NCBI GenBank assembly: GCA_000716465.1
Contig: JNWL01000004.1
Span: forward strand, 1 to 64,000
Direction of reading: 5' to 3'
DNA length: 64,000 bases
DNA from: Streptomyces bikiniensis
GTDB taxonomy: Bacteria; Actinomycetota; Actinomycetes; Streptomycetales; Streptomycetaceae
Shown here: one piece after another, positions 44,747-53,088 of the stretch
How positions within the stretch are numbered: position 1 is the stretch's first letter
Layout of the letters: every line of letters starts with the position of its first letter
Translations under genes and position numbers: made by a program
The notes under the pieces: generated by a model
What the model was told of the DNA's origin: nothing
Database searches by the model: none
What the model saw: only the letters and a program-made list of their open reading frames with translations

Positions 44747-46387
44747 TCATGATCGTACGCAGGGCCGTCGGCCGGGGCGGGGCGGGGCCTGCTCCGGGCG
44801 TGTCCCCCGGGCGCCGCCGGGCAGGGCGAGGGCTGCGGGCAGCGCGAGGGCGGTGATCGCCGCCAGGGCCGGGAGCGCGGCGCCCTGCGCCGGTACGAAC
44901 CCTCCGTCCGGTACGAGGGTGAGCAGGAGGGTCGCGGTGGCGACGCCGAACGCCGGGCCGACGTTCATCGCGGTCTGCTGGAGGCCTCCGGCGACTCCGG
45001 CGTGGGCCCCGGGGGCGCGGTGCACGACGACGGAGGTGGCGGTGACCATGAGCGTGACGAAGCCGGCGCCGAGGAGGGCGGAGCAGCCGCCGACGGGGAG
45101 GGCGCCGGCCGTGGCGTCCAGGCGGGAGAGCAGCAGGACGCCGAGGGTGAGGAGGGCGGCGCCGGCCGTCGCCGTGCGGCGGGGGCCGTAACGGCGCTGG
45201 AGGGGCGGGCAGAGCGGTGCGCCGAGCACCATGAGGAGGGCGAGCGGCAGGACGCGCAGCGCGCAGGTGAGGGGGTCGAGCCGCTGCACGTCCTGGAGGA
45301 AGTACGTCGCCACGAACAGCGTGCCGAAGAGGGCCGCCGAGGCGGCGAGGAGCGCGGCGGTCCCGGCGACGACGGGCACGCTCCGGAGCAGCTCCGGGGA
45401 CAGCAGGGGGTGTGCGGCGCGGCGTTCGTGCCGGGCGAGGACGGTTCCGGCGACGACGGCCCCGGCGACGGCGAGCGCCCCGGGTCCGGCCCCGCCGGGC
45501 CGCGCGGCCTCGACGAGCCCGTGGACCAGCAGCCCCAGGGCCACGGCGAGCAGCAGGGCCCCGAGGGGGTCGAGCGCGGCGAGCCCGGGGGGCGCGGGTG
45601 GGCTTGCGGGGGTGGTTCGGGGTGGGGGTGCGGTGCGGTCGGGGACGGGCGCGGTCCCGCCGGGTGCGGTCCTGTCGGAGGCGGTCCCACCGGGCGCGGT
45701 CCCGCCGGGTGCGGTCCTGTCGGAGGCGGTCCCACCGGGTGCGGCCTTGGCAGGCGCGGTCCTGGTGAGCGCGGTCCCGACAGGGGTGGTCCCGCCGGGT
45801 GCGGTCCTAACAGGGGCTTCGGTTTTTCCCGGGTGCGGCTCCCTGGTGGTGAGGGCCAGGAGCCCGAGGGCGAGGGTCGGCGGCACGCTCAGGAGGAAGA
45901 CGGAGCGCCAGCCGTACGCGGAGACCAGCGCGCCGCCCACGAGCGGTCCGGCGGCGGCCGCGAGGCCGATGACGGCGGTGCGGACGGCGATCGGGGTCGC
46001 GAGCCGGTCGGGCGGGAAGGCCGTGCGCAGCATGCCGAGGGTGGCGGGCTGGAGGAGCGCCCCGCACACCCCTTGGAGCACGCGCAGCACGATCACGGCC
46101 CCGATGCCGGGGGCCAGGGCGATGCCCGCGGAGGCGGCGGCGAAGCCGAGGGCGCCGGCGGCGAAGACCCTGCGGTGGCCGTGGCGGTCGCCGAGGCGTC
46201 CGGCGAAGACCAGGAGGCTCGCGACGGCCACGAGGTAGCCGGTGCTGGTCCACTGGACCTGGCCGACGTCGGCGTGCAGATCGCGCTGGAGGGCGGGTTG
46301 GGCGACGGTCAGGACCGTGCCGTCGAGGGCGACGACGGCGGCTCCGACGACGCTGCAGGCGAGGACGGGGGTGCGGCGTCGCTTCAC
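44747..46387 (-). CDS. MFS transporter, DHA2 (14-TM) family
   Basis: 546 residues. LDGTVLTVAQPALQRDL (motif D1), GRLGDRHGHRRVFAAGAL (motif A) and LQGVCGALLQPATLGML (motif C-like region) define a DHA2 drug/proton antiporter. The loop after TM6 is expanded by pentapeptide repeats (APGGT, SDRTA). GTG 46387 overlaps the TetR stop (GTGA), so the two are coupled and the pump is controlled by that regulator. The exported compound is unknown. Confidence 0.9.
   Translation of the reverse strand: MKRRRTPVLACSVVGAAVVALDGTVLTVAQPALQRDLHADVGQVQWTSTGYLVAVASLLVFAGRLGDRHGHRRVFAAGALGFAAASAGIALAPGIGAVIVLRVLQGVCGALLQPATLGMLRTAFPPDRLATPIAVRTAVIGLAAAAGPLVGGALVSAYGWRSVFLLSVPPTLALGLLALTTREPHPGKTEAPVRTAPGGTTPVGTALTRTAPAKAAPGGTASDRTAPGGTAPGGTASDRTAPGGTAPVPDRTAPPPRTTPASPPAPPGLAALDPLGALLLAVALGLLVHGLVEAARPGGAGPGALAVAGAVVAGTVLARHERRAAHPLLSPELLRSVPVVAGTAALLAASAALFGTLFVATYFLQDVQRLDPLTCALRVLPLALLMVLGAPLCPPLQRRYGPRRTATAGAALLTLGVLLLSRLDATAGALPVGGCSALLGAGFVTLMVTATSVVVHRAPGAHAGVAGGLQQTAMNVGPAFGVATATLLLTLVPDGGFVPAQGAALPALAAITALALPAALALPGGARGTRPEQAPPRPGRRPCVRS
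45651..45740. repeat. Two near-identical 45-bp repeats built of 15-bp units, in the MFS gene
   Basis: 45651-45695 and 45696-45740 differ only at the last base. Related 15-bp units (GGTGCGGTCCTGTCG-like) continue on both sides from about 45640 to 45820. The repeats encode the hydrophilic loop between TM6 and TM7, and the frame is kept. Confidence 0.9.
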
Positions 46388-47016
46388 GGGGTCGGCTCCG
46401 CGGGCCCGAGATGGGCGTCGAGGGCGGCCGCGAGCAGCGGGGCGGGATCGGTGCCGCCGGTCGCGAGCGGGAGGCTGCCCCGGTACCAGAGCTGGGCGAT
46501 GCCGTGCAGGTTGGCCCAGAGGGCGCCGGCGGTGACGACGGGGTCGGCGTCGGGGCGGACGCGGGCGACCAGTTCGGCGAGCCGGGCGAAGAGCGGCAGG
46601 CTCGTCTCGCGGAGCCCGAGCCTGCCGCTCTCCAGCAGGTCGTGCCGGAACATCAGCTCGTACATGCCGCGCCGCGCCCCGGCGTGGTCGAGGTAGACGC
46701 GGGCGAGGAGTTCGATCCGCTCGCGCGGCGCGGCGTCCTCGCGGTCCTCGGCGGCGACGCGGTCGGCCAGTTCGGCGAAGCCCTGCCGGGCGATGGCCGA
46801 CAGGAGGTCGAGGTGGGTGGGGAAGTGGCGGCGGGGCGCGCCGTGGGAGACACCGGCGCGGCGGGCGATCTCGCGCAGCGAGAGGGCCTGGGCTCCCTCG
46901 GCGTCCACGAGCTCGACGCCGGCCCGGACGAGCCGCCCGCGCAGCCCGTCGTCCCCCTGTTCGTGTCGCTCTTGTTCGTGTCCCTCGCGGCTCTCGCGGT
47001 CTCTTCGCACAGACAC
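46384..47016 (-). CDS. TetR-family regulator of the MFS/phosphatase operon
   Basis: 210 residues. The HTH lies in LVDAEGAQALSLREIARRAGVSHGAPRRHFPTHLDLLSAIA; a TetR_C ligand domain follows (FAELADRVAAEDRED to LWYRGSLPL). GTG 47016 lies inside the left arm of a 13-bp inverted repeat. Either the mRNA is leaderless and the operator overlaps codon 1, or translation starts downstream at another codon. It is the first gene of the operon, so autoregulation is likely. Confidence 0.9.
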   Translation of the reverse strand: MSVRRDRESREGHEQERHEQGDDGLRGRLVRAGVELVDAEGAQALSLREIARRAGVSHGAPRRHFPTHLDLLSAIARQGFAELADRVAAEDREDAAPRERIELLARVYLDHAGARRGMYELMFRHDLLESGRLGLRETSLPLFARLAELVARVRPDADPVVTAGALWANLHGIAQLWYRGSLPLATGGTDPAPLLAAALDAHLGPAEPTP

Positions 47017-47045
47017 TGTCTACCAAGTCCGAGTAGACAGTGTCT
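47011..47045. promoter_or_regulatory. TetR operator, 13-bp perfect inverted repeat
   Basis: AGACACTGTCTAC (47011-47023) and GTAGACAGTGTCT (47033-47045) are exact reverse complements around 9 nt. The site spans the start codon of the leftward TetR gene. TAGACA within it, 6 bp from the GTG, could be the -10 box of a leaderless promoter. The right edge is about 25 bp from a TACACT -10-like box of the rightward riboswitch transcript. Confidence 0.85.
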
Positions 47046-47079
47046 ACCCGCTCTCGCGCCCCGGTCCGTTACACTGGAC

Positions 47080-47200
47080 GGCAGCGAAGGGGAGTAGCCC
47101 TGCGAACCGGTCGTCGACACACTGGAACCCCCGGGTTCCCGGTGACCGGGTCCGCGCACGACGCGGACGGGCGAGACCTTCGGCCAGGCATCAACCGCGT
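47080..47200 (+). ncRNA. yybP-ykoY manganese riboswitch
   Basis: The leader of the GDT1-type gene carries the class signatures: GCGAAGGGGAGTAGCCCTGC (47083-47102), CGGTCGTCGACACACTGG (47108-47125) and GACGGGCGAGACCTTCGGCC (47167-47186). These form the two conserved loops that bind Mn2+. A TACACT -10-like box is at 47070-47075. In bacteria this riboswitch turns on Mn2+ exporters when Mn is high. The ends and expression platform (47186-47300) are approximate. Confidence 0.88.
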
Positions 47201-47308
47201 CCGCGCATCCGTGGGCGCGGTCCGTCATGCCGGGCCGAGTGGTCCTCCCGTCGCCCACCGAGGTGCCGTGCGGGGCCCGGAGGCCCGGACCGAGCAGAGA
47301 GCACCGGT

Positions 47309-47893
47309 ATGCACCTCGACCCCTTGGCGATCCTCACCGCCTTCGGGCTGATCTTCCTCGCCGAGCTTCCCGACAAGACGATGTTCGCGTCCCTCGCCAT
47401 GGGCACGCGCATGCGTCCCCTGTACGTGTGGATCGGCACCTCCACCGCCTTCCTGGCGCACGTCGCCATCGCGGTGGGCGCCGGCAGCCTGCTCGGGCTG
47501 CTCCCGGGCTGGACCGTCAAACTCGTCTCGGCGCTCCTGTTCGGCTTCGGCGCCTTCGTGCTGCTGCGCGGCGGGGGCGACGAGGAGGACGACGACACGG
47601 GCGGCCGGACGGTCACCGGCTTCTGGCCCGTCTTCTCGACCGCCTTCACGGCCGTCTTCATCAGCGAGTGGGGCGACCTGACCCAGATCACCACCGCCAA
47701 CCTGGCCGCCACCAACGGCACCTGGTCCACGGCGATCGGTTCGTTCGCCGCCCTGACGAGCGTCTCCGCCCTCGCCCTGGTCGCGGGCCGCTTCATCGCG
47801 AAGCGCGTCCCCCTCAAGACCGTCCAGCGCATCGGCGGCGTGTGCATGGCGGGCCTCGCCGTCTGGTCCCTGACCGAGGTCTTCACGGGCTGA
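47309..47893 (+). CDS. GDT1/TMEM165 (UPF0016) family transporter, probable Mn2+ exporter
   Basis: 194 residues with six membrane segments in two halves. Each half holds the family's cation motif: FLAELPDKTMFASLAMG (ExPDKT, with Pro in place of Gly) and ISEWGDLTQITTANLAA (ExGDLT). An acidic loop, GGGDEEDDDTGG, lies between the halves. The upstream yybP-ykoY riboswitch supports Mn2+ export (MneA-like). ATG 47309 has only a weak ribosome-binding site, consistent with riboswitch control of initiation. Confidence 0.92.
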   Translation: MHLDPLAILTAFGLIFLAELPDKTMFASLAMGTRMRPLYVWIGTSTAFLAHVAIAVGAGSLLGLLPGWTVKLVSALLFGFGAFVLLRGGGDEEDDDTGGRTVTGFWPVFSTAFTAVFISEWGDLTQITTANLAATNGTWSTAIGSFAALTSVSALALVAGRFIAKRVPLKTVQRIGGVCMAGLAVWSLTEVFTG

Positions 47894-47972
47894 CGCCGCC
47901 TCCGACGCCCTTACCCCGCCGCCCCGGCCAGGACTGCGGGGCGATTCGTCCCCCTCCCGTTCGGGCCCTTGA

Positions 47973-47995
47973 TGAAGCAGTGAATCACTGCTTCA
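47973..47995. promoter_or_regulatory. 23-bp palindromic operator for the TetR-AidB operon
   Basis: TGAAGCAGTGA-A-TCACTGCTTCA is a perfect 11-bp-arm palindrome ending 8 bp before the TetR ATG. Its position over the core promoter predicts autorepression. Confidence 0.85.
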
Positions 47996-48003
47996 CTCCT
48001 TCC

Positions 48004-48621
48004 ATGCCCTACCGACGCACCCCCGCCGTCCAGGCCCGGCTCGACGCGCAGCGTGCCTCCGTCGTCGAGGCGGCCCTCGGGCTGCTCGCCGAGCAGGGGT
48101 ACGCGGGGTGCACCGTGGCGGCCGTCGCCGCCCGGGCCGGGATCGCCACGGGCAGCGTGTACCGCCACTTCGACGGCAAGTCCGAACTCGCCGTCGAGCT
48201 CTTCCGGACCGTGGTGGGCCGGGAGGTCGCGGCCGTCTCCGAGGCGGCCGGGCACCCCGGGCACCGTACGGCCGCCGAGCGGGTGGTCGCCGTCGTCGAG
48301 ACCTTCGCCCTGCGCGCCCTGAAGTCGCCGCGCCTCGCCTACGCGCTGCTCGCCGAGCCCGTCGACCCGGCTGTGGACGCGGAACGGCTCGTCTTCCGGC
48401 GCGCGTTCCGGGACGTCTTCGCCGCCCGCGTCGAGGAGGGCGTCCGCTCGGGCGAACTGCCTCCCCAGGACCCCGTCCTGACGGCCTCGGCGCTGGTCGG
48501 GGCGGGCGCCGAGGCGCTCGTCGGCCCGCTGGCGGAGAGGTCCGTCGGGCCCGGCACCGTACCCGCACTCGTCACCTTCACCCTGCGAGCACTGGGAGTC
48601 CCCGATGCCGACCACGCATGA
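48004..48621 (+). CDS. TetR-family regulator (AidB operon)
   Basis: 205 residues. HTH: VVEAALGLLAEQGYAGCTVAAVAARAGIATGSVYRHFDGKSELAVELF. The start MPYRRTPAVQARLDAQR is typical. Its end overlaps the AidB-like gene by 17 bp, so the two are one operon. A perfect palindrome lies just upstream. It probably senses an acyl-CoA or alkylation-related metabolite (inference from its partner). Confidence 0.93.
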   Translation: MPYRRTPAVQARLDAQRASVVEAALGLLAEQGYAGCTVAAVAARAGIATGSVYRHFDGKSELAVELFRTVVGREVAAVSEAAGHPGHRTAAERVVAVVETFALRALKSPRLAYALLAEPVDPAVDAERLVFRRAFRDVFAARVEEGVRSGELPPQDPVLTASALVGAGAEALVGPLAERSVGPGTVPALVTFTLRALGVPDADHA

Positions 48622-50254
48622 GGTCACCAACCAGGTCCCCCCGCCGACCGGCCACGACGTCTCCGCCGACCCCGCCCTCCTGGAGGCGCTGCGCCGGGAG
48701 GGCGCCGGCTGGGCCGAGGCGGAGGTCCGCGAGCTGGGGACGCGGGCGGGTGGCGCCGAGGCCCAGGAGTGGGGGCGGCTCGCCGAGCGCCACTCCCCCG
48801 TCCTGCACACCCACGACCGGTACGGCCACCGCGTCGACGAGGTCGAGTTCCACCCGTACTGGCACTCCCTGATGGACGTGGCCGTGCGGCACGGACTGCA
48901 CGGCGCGCCCTGGGCCGACGGGCGGCTCGGCGCCCACGTGGCGCGCGCGGCCAAGGTGTTCGTGTGGGGGCAGGCCGACGCCGGTCATCTGTGCCCGGTC
49001 TCGATGACGTACGCCGCCGTGCCCGCGCTGCGCGTCCAGCCGGAACTCGCCGAGGTGTACGAGCCGCTGCTCACCTCCCCGTCGTACGAGTTCGGGCTGC
49101 GGGTGCCGACGGAGAAGCGCGGGATCATCGCCGGGATGTCGATGACCGAGAAGCAGGGCGGTTCGGACGTCCGGGCGAACACGACCCGGGCGGTTCCGGC
49201 GGGCGAGCCAGGTCTGTACGCGCTGACCGGCCACAAGTGGTTCACCTCGGCCCCCATGTCCGACGTCTTCCTCACCCTCGCGCAGGCGCCCGGCGGGCTC
49301 TCCTGCTTCCTGGTGCCGCGCGTCCTGCCGGACGGCACCCGCAACGCGATCCGCCTCCAGCGCCTCAAGGACAAGCTGGGCAACCGGTCCAACGCCTCCT
49401 CCGAGATCGAGTACGAGGGCGCCCTCGGCCGACTGGTCGGCGAGGAGGGGCGCGGGGTGGCGACCATCATCCGGATGGTCAACATGACGCGGCTCGACTG
49501 CGCGGTCAGCTCGGCGTCCGGGATGCGCCTCGGGCTCGTGCAGGCGGTCCACCACGCCACGCACCGCCGGGCGTTCGGGGCGCGGCTCGTCGACCAGCCG
49601 CTGATGCGGAACGTCCTGGCCGACCTGGCGGTGGAGGCGGAGGCGGCCACGCTGGCGGCGCTGCGGCTCGCCGGGGCGGTGGACCGGGCGGCGCGCGGCG
49701 ACGCGGAGGAGGAGCAGCTGCGGCGGCTCGGGCTCGCGGTCACCAAGTACTGGGTGTGCAAGCGGGCGCCCGCGCACGCGGCGGAGGCCCTGGAGTGCCT
49801 GGGCGGCAACGGCTACGTGGAGGACTCGGGTCTGCCGAGGCTCTACCGGGAGTCGCCGCTGCCCTCGATCTGGGAGGGGTCGGGGAACGTGGCCGCGCTC
49901 GACGTGCTGCGGGCGATGGCCCGTCAGCCGCAGGCGGTGGAGGCGTTCTTCGTGGAGGTCGACCGGGGCGCGGGTGCCGACCGGCGCCTGGACGCGGCGG
50001 TCGCCGGGCTCCGCAAGGAACTGGCGGGGCTCGGGGATCCCGACGCGATGGCGTACGGGGCGCGGCGGCTCGTGGAGCGGCTCGCGCTCGTGTTCCAGGG
50101 CTCCCTGCTGGTCCGGCACGGGAACCCGGCGGTGGCGGACGCGTTCTGCGCCTCGCGGCTCGACGGCGACCGGGGCCTGGCCTTCGGCACGCTCCCGGCG
50201 GGCCTGGACACGGCATCGATCATCGAGCGGAGCGGGCCGGACGCGGCGGTCTGA
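48605..50254 (+). CDS. aidB: AidB-like acyl-CoA dehydrogenase
   Basis: 549 residues, close to E. coli AidB (541). Typical segments are SMTEKQGGSDVRANTT, LTGHKWFTSAPMSDVFLTLAQ, LKDKLGNRSNASSEIEYEGALGRLVGEEGRGV, ALECLGGNGYVEDSGLPRLYRESPLPSIWEGSGNVAALDVLRAM and an Arg-rich C-terminal domain. AidB binds FAD and DNA in the adaptive response to alkylation, while actinobacterial homologues may oxidise branched acyl-CoAs. It overlaps the TetR gene, and no ada gene is nearby. Confidence 0.93.
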   Translation: MPTTHEVTNQVPPPTGHDVSADPALLEALRREGAGWAEAEVRELGTRAGGAEAQEWGRLAERHSPVLHTHDRYGHRVDEVEFHPYWHSLMDVAVRHGLHGAPWADGRLGAHVARAAKVFVWGQADAGHLCPVSMTYAAVPALRVQPELAEVYEPLLTSPSYEFGLRVPTEKRGIIAGMSMTEKQGGSDVRANTTRAVPAGEPGLYALTGHKWFTSAPMSDVFLTLAQAPGGLSCFLVPRVLPDGTRNAIRLQRLKDKLGNRSNASSEIEYEGALGRLVGEEGRGVATIIRMVNMTRLDCAVSSASGMRLGLVQAVHHATHRRAFGARLVDQPLMRNVLADLAVEAEAATLAALRLAGAVDRAARGDAEEEQLRRLGLAVTKYWVCKRAPAHAAEALECLGGNGYVEDSGLPRLYRESPLPSIWEGSGNVAALDVLRAMARQPQAVEAFFVEVDRGAGADRRLDAAVAGLRKELAGLGDPDAMAYGARRLVERLALVFQGSLLVRHGNPAVADAFCASRLDGDRGLAFGTLPAGLDTASIIERSGPDAAV

Positions 50255-50263
50255 GGAGACGGC

Positions 50264-50367
50264 GGCGGGGCGCCTCGTACGGCGGGCTCTCCCCTACGGC
50301 GGGGCGCCTCGTACGGCGGAGCTCTCCCGTACGGCGGGGCTACCCAGTACGGCGAGACTCCCCCGCA
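50264..50367. repeat. Three imperfect 34-35-bp tandem repeats
   Basis: Units starting near 50264, 50298 and 50333 share GGCGGGGC, GTACGGCG and CTCYCC blocks. The array begins 10 bp after the AidB stop. It may act as a transcription attenuator; no coding role is seen. Confidence 0.75.
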
Positions 50368-50377
50368 CCTTCAAGGC

Positions 50378-50392
50378 GGACAGAATCTGTCC
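50378..50392. promoter_or_regulatory. 15-bp palindrome upstream of the VOC gene
   Basis: GGACAGA-A-TCTGTCC, a perfect 7-bp-arm palindrome, lies 63 bp upstream of the VOC start codon, next to TACTGT (50404-50409), a possible -10 box. No regulator gene is adjacent. Confidence 0.65.
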
Positions 50393-50455
50393 TAATTCGC
50401 GCCTACTGTCGCCGGAGCGCCCCACCCCGGGGCGTACCGACGGAAGGACCCTGAG

Positions 50456-50989
50456 ATGGACGAGCAGACCGGCGCGGCGCCGAAGGGCTACACCAGCGTG
50501 GCGCCCTGGGTCGTCACCGACGACACCGGAGCCTTCCTCGACTTCGTCGCCGAGGTGTTCGGAGGCGAGGAGCTGGCGCGCGTGCCCACCGAGGACGGCT
50601 CGATCGGCCACGGCGAGATCCGGATCGGGGACACCGTCGTCCTGGCCTTCGACCGGCGCCCGGACTGGCCCGTCCTGCCCGCCCTGCTGCGCGTGTTCGT
50701 CGCCGACGCGGACGCCGTGTTCGCCCGGGCCGTCGCGGCGGGCGGCCGCGTCGTCACGCCCCTGTCCGACAGCGCCTTCGGGCAGCGGGGCGGGCGCGTC
50801 CGGGACCCCTTCGGCACCATCTGGTGGGTGACGAGCCACGTCGAGGACGTCTCCGAGGAGGAGATCTGGAAGCGGCTTCAGGAGCCGGTGTACGCGGAGG
50901 GCATGCGGGTGGCGCAGGCGACGCTCGACGCCGAGCTGAGCGGCCGGGAGCGGGGGCGCAGCAGCGCCCCGGTCGGACCGGCCGCCTGA
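50456..50989 (+). CDS. VOC (glyoxalase/PhnB-like) family protein
   Basis: 177 residues. A PhnB-like VOC fold: VAPWVVTDDTGAFLDFVAEVFGGEELARVP, ADAVFARAVAAGGRVVTPLSDSAFGQRGGRVRDPFGTIWWVTSHVEDVSEEEI. Family members are metal-dependent lyases or dioxygenases, or bind antibiotics; no substrate can be assigned. ATG 50456 follows GGAAGGACC. A palindromic element upstream suggests dedicated regulation. Confidence 0.9.
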   Translation: MDEQTGAAPKGYTSVAPWVVTDDTGAFLDFVAEVFGGEELARVPTEDGSIGHGEIRIGDTVVLAFDRRPDWPVLPALLRVFVADADAVFARAVAAGGRVVTPLSDSAFGQRGGRVRDPFGTIWWVTSHVEDVSEEEIWKRLQEPVYAEGMRVAQATLDAELSGRERGRSSAPVGPAA

Positions 50990-51083
50990 CCCCCGCACGC
51001 GCCCGGCGGGCCGGGGTCCTGCCGTGCCTCCCCGGCCTCCCGGTGGCAGGCTGAGGGGGCGCGTTCCCCGGGGCGTGTTCTTC

Positions 51084-51117
51084 CCGGAGGGGCGTGCCCC
51101 GTGGCACGCCCCTCCGG
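51084..51117. terminator. Terminator after the VOC gene
   Basis: A perfect 15-bp stem (51084-51098 with 51103-51117) with a 4-nt loop, about 95 bp after the VOC stop and 37 bp before the M20 start. Confidence 0.85.
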
Positions 51118-51154
51118 GTCACGGCGTTCGCCTGAGCGAGAGGGAGGAGTCCCG

Positions 51155-52501
51155 TTGGACGGCGAGGCGATGCACGGCGAGCTGGACGCGCGGGCGGCCG
51201 GGACGGCGGAACGGGTGGTGGCCTGGCGGCACCATCTGCACCGGCACCCGGAGCTGTCCAACCGGGAGGTGAACACGGCCCGCCTGGTGGCGGACCACCT
51301 GCGCGCCCTCGGCCTCGACGAGGTCCGTACGGGCATCGCGGGCCACGGGGTCGTGGGGGTCCTGCGCGGCGGGGCGGCGGGCGAACGGGTCGTGGCGCTG
51401 CGGGCGGACACGGACGCGCTGCCGGTGCGGGACCTGTGCGGGGCGGACTTCGCCTCCGAGGTGGTGGACGCCGACTACCCGGGCGGCCCGTTCCCGGTGT
51501 CGCACGCCTGCGGCCACGACTGCCACACGGCGATGCTGCTCGGCGCGGCAACGGTCCTCTCCGGGGTCCGCGACCGGCTGCCGGGGACCGTCCTGTTCGT
51601 CTTCCAGCCCGCCGAGGAGGGCCCGCCGGTGACCGAGGAGGGCGGTGCGCGGGCGATGGTCGAGGCGGGCGCCTTCGCCGATCCGGTGCCGACCATGGTC
51701 TTCGGCATGCACGTGACGCCGTACCCGAAGGGGTACGTGGGGTACCGGACCGGCAACCAGTACGGCGCGTCCGTGCTCGTCCGGATCGTCGTCACCGGCC
51801 GGCAGACGCACGGCTCCACGCCCTGGCAGGGCGTGGACCCGATGCCGGCGGCCGGCGCGATCCTGACGGGCATCGGGCAGCTGTACCGGCAGGTCTCGGC
51901 CTTCGACCCGGTCACGGTGTCCATCGGGCACGTGGAGGACGTCGGCCGCTTCAACATCGTCGGGGAGACGGTGACGCTGTGGGGCACGGTCCGCACCGCC
52001 GTCGAGTCGGACATGGCGGAGGTGCGGCGGCGGCTCACGGCGCTCGTGGAGCACTCGGCGGCGGCGTACGGGGCGGCGGCCACGGCGGAGTACCTCCAGC
52101 CCGTGCCGCCCGTGCACAACAGCGGGCCGTGGGTGGCGGCCGGGCTTCCGACCTTCCGCCGAGTGGCGGGCGAGGGGCGCGTGGTGGAGACGGGCGGGAC
52201 GCTCGGGTACGACGACGTCTCCGAGTTCGTACGGCGGTTCGGCGGCCTGTACGTGACGCTCGGCGTCCAGGACGCGGCCCTGGACGCGTCGGGCCGGCCG
52301 GTCCCCGTGGAGGGCGGGCGCGGTCTGGTGACCAACCACAACCCCGGCTTCTACGCCGACGACTCCGCCCTCGTCACCGGTGTCCGGCTGCACGCGCACG
52401 TGGCGTACGACCATCTGAGGGGCTCCCTCGTCGTCCCGGAGGAGACTCCCGACGCGGGCGATCGACTCCCGGCGCGGCGACCGCCGTCGCGAAGGCCCTG
52501 A
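51155..52501 (+). CDS. M20-family amidohydrolase (IAA-amino acid hydrolase-like)
   Basis: 448 residues. VVAWRHHLHRHPELSNREVNTARLV is the family start. Metal ligands are in SHACGHDCHTAMLLGAA and FQPAEEGPP; the lid domain holds VTGRQTHGSTPWQGVDPM. It deacylates N-acyl amino acids or similar amides. The start is inferred as TTG 51155, because GGGAGGAG lies at the right distance; ATG 51170 is possible but has a poorer site. Confidence 0.92.
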   Translation: MDGEAMHGELDARAAGTAERVVAWRHHLHRHPELSNREVNTARLVADHLRALGLDEVRTGIAGHGVVGVLRGGAAGERVVALRADTDALPVRDLCGADFASEVVDADYPGGPFPVSHACGHDCHTAMLLGAATVLSGVRDRLPGTVLFVFQPAEEGPPVTEEGGARAMVEAGAFADPVPTMVFGMHVTPYPKGYVGYRTGNQYGASVLVRIVVTGRQTHGSTPWQGVDPMPAAGAILTGIGQLYRQVSAFDPVTVSIGHVEDVGRFNIVGETVTLWGTVRTAVESDMAEVRRRLTALVEHSAAAYGAAATAEYLQPVPPVHNSGPWVAAGLPTFRRVAGEGRVVETGGTLGYDDVSEFVRRFGGLYVTLGVQDAALDASGRPVPVEGGRGLVTNHNPGFYADDSALVTGVRLHAHVAYDHLRGSLVVPEETPDAGDRLPARRPPSRRP

Positions 52502-52625
52502 GCGGGGCGGAGCCGGTGGACCCGTCCCGGTGGTGGTGCGGGCGCGGTCGGCGGTCCCGACTTGCGTCTCCGTCGCCAGGCGGGAGGCTGGGGGGTATCC
52601 ACCCGCGCACCCCGCAGGGAGAGAC

Positions 52626-52946
52626 ATGATCCTGGACCTCACCGCCCTCGCCGACGAGCACCTGGCCGCGGCCCGCACCGCGCCGCACGGGCGGAGCGCC
52701 CATCTGGTGATGCACGACGGGGTGCTCCGGCAGACCGTCATCGCCCTGACGGCGGGCACGTCCCTGGACGAGCACAACGCGCCACCCGCCGCGAGCCTCC
52801 AGGTGCTGCGGGGCCGGGTGGACCTCACGGCGGCCGACCGGGCGGAGGAGCTGCGGGCGGGCACGCTCCGCATGATCCCCAAGGAGCGGCACGGCCTGAC
52901 CGCCCTGGAGGACGCGGTGGTCCTCCTGACCGCCGTGAACGACTGA
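52626..52946 (+). CDS. Small cupin-domain protein
   Basis: 106 residues forming one cupin barrel. VIALTAGTSLDEHNAPPAASLQVLRGRVDLTA is motif 1 and AGTLRMIPKERHGLTALEDAVVLLT is motif 2; the metal-binding His set is incomplete (H and E positions only). Small cupins of this type are often sensors or isomerases. ATG 52626 follows GGGAGAG. Confidence 0.87.
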   Translation: MILDLTALADEHLAAARTAPHGRSAHLVMHDGVLRQTVIALTAGTSLDEHNAPPAASLQVLRGRVDLTAADRAEELRAGTLRMIPKERHGLTALEDAVVLLTAVND

Positions 52947-53088
52947 CGTTCCCTCGGCACCGGGTAGGTGACGGGCCGCCACATCGGGCGGGCCGGATTG
53001 TGGCGTCCTCACCCATGGAGGACGGCTCCGGGGAGGCCGTAGCGTCCCGGCCGATCCCCCGTCAGGAACGAGCCGCCCGGGAGCCTCC

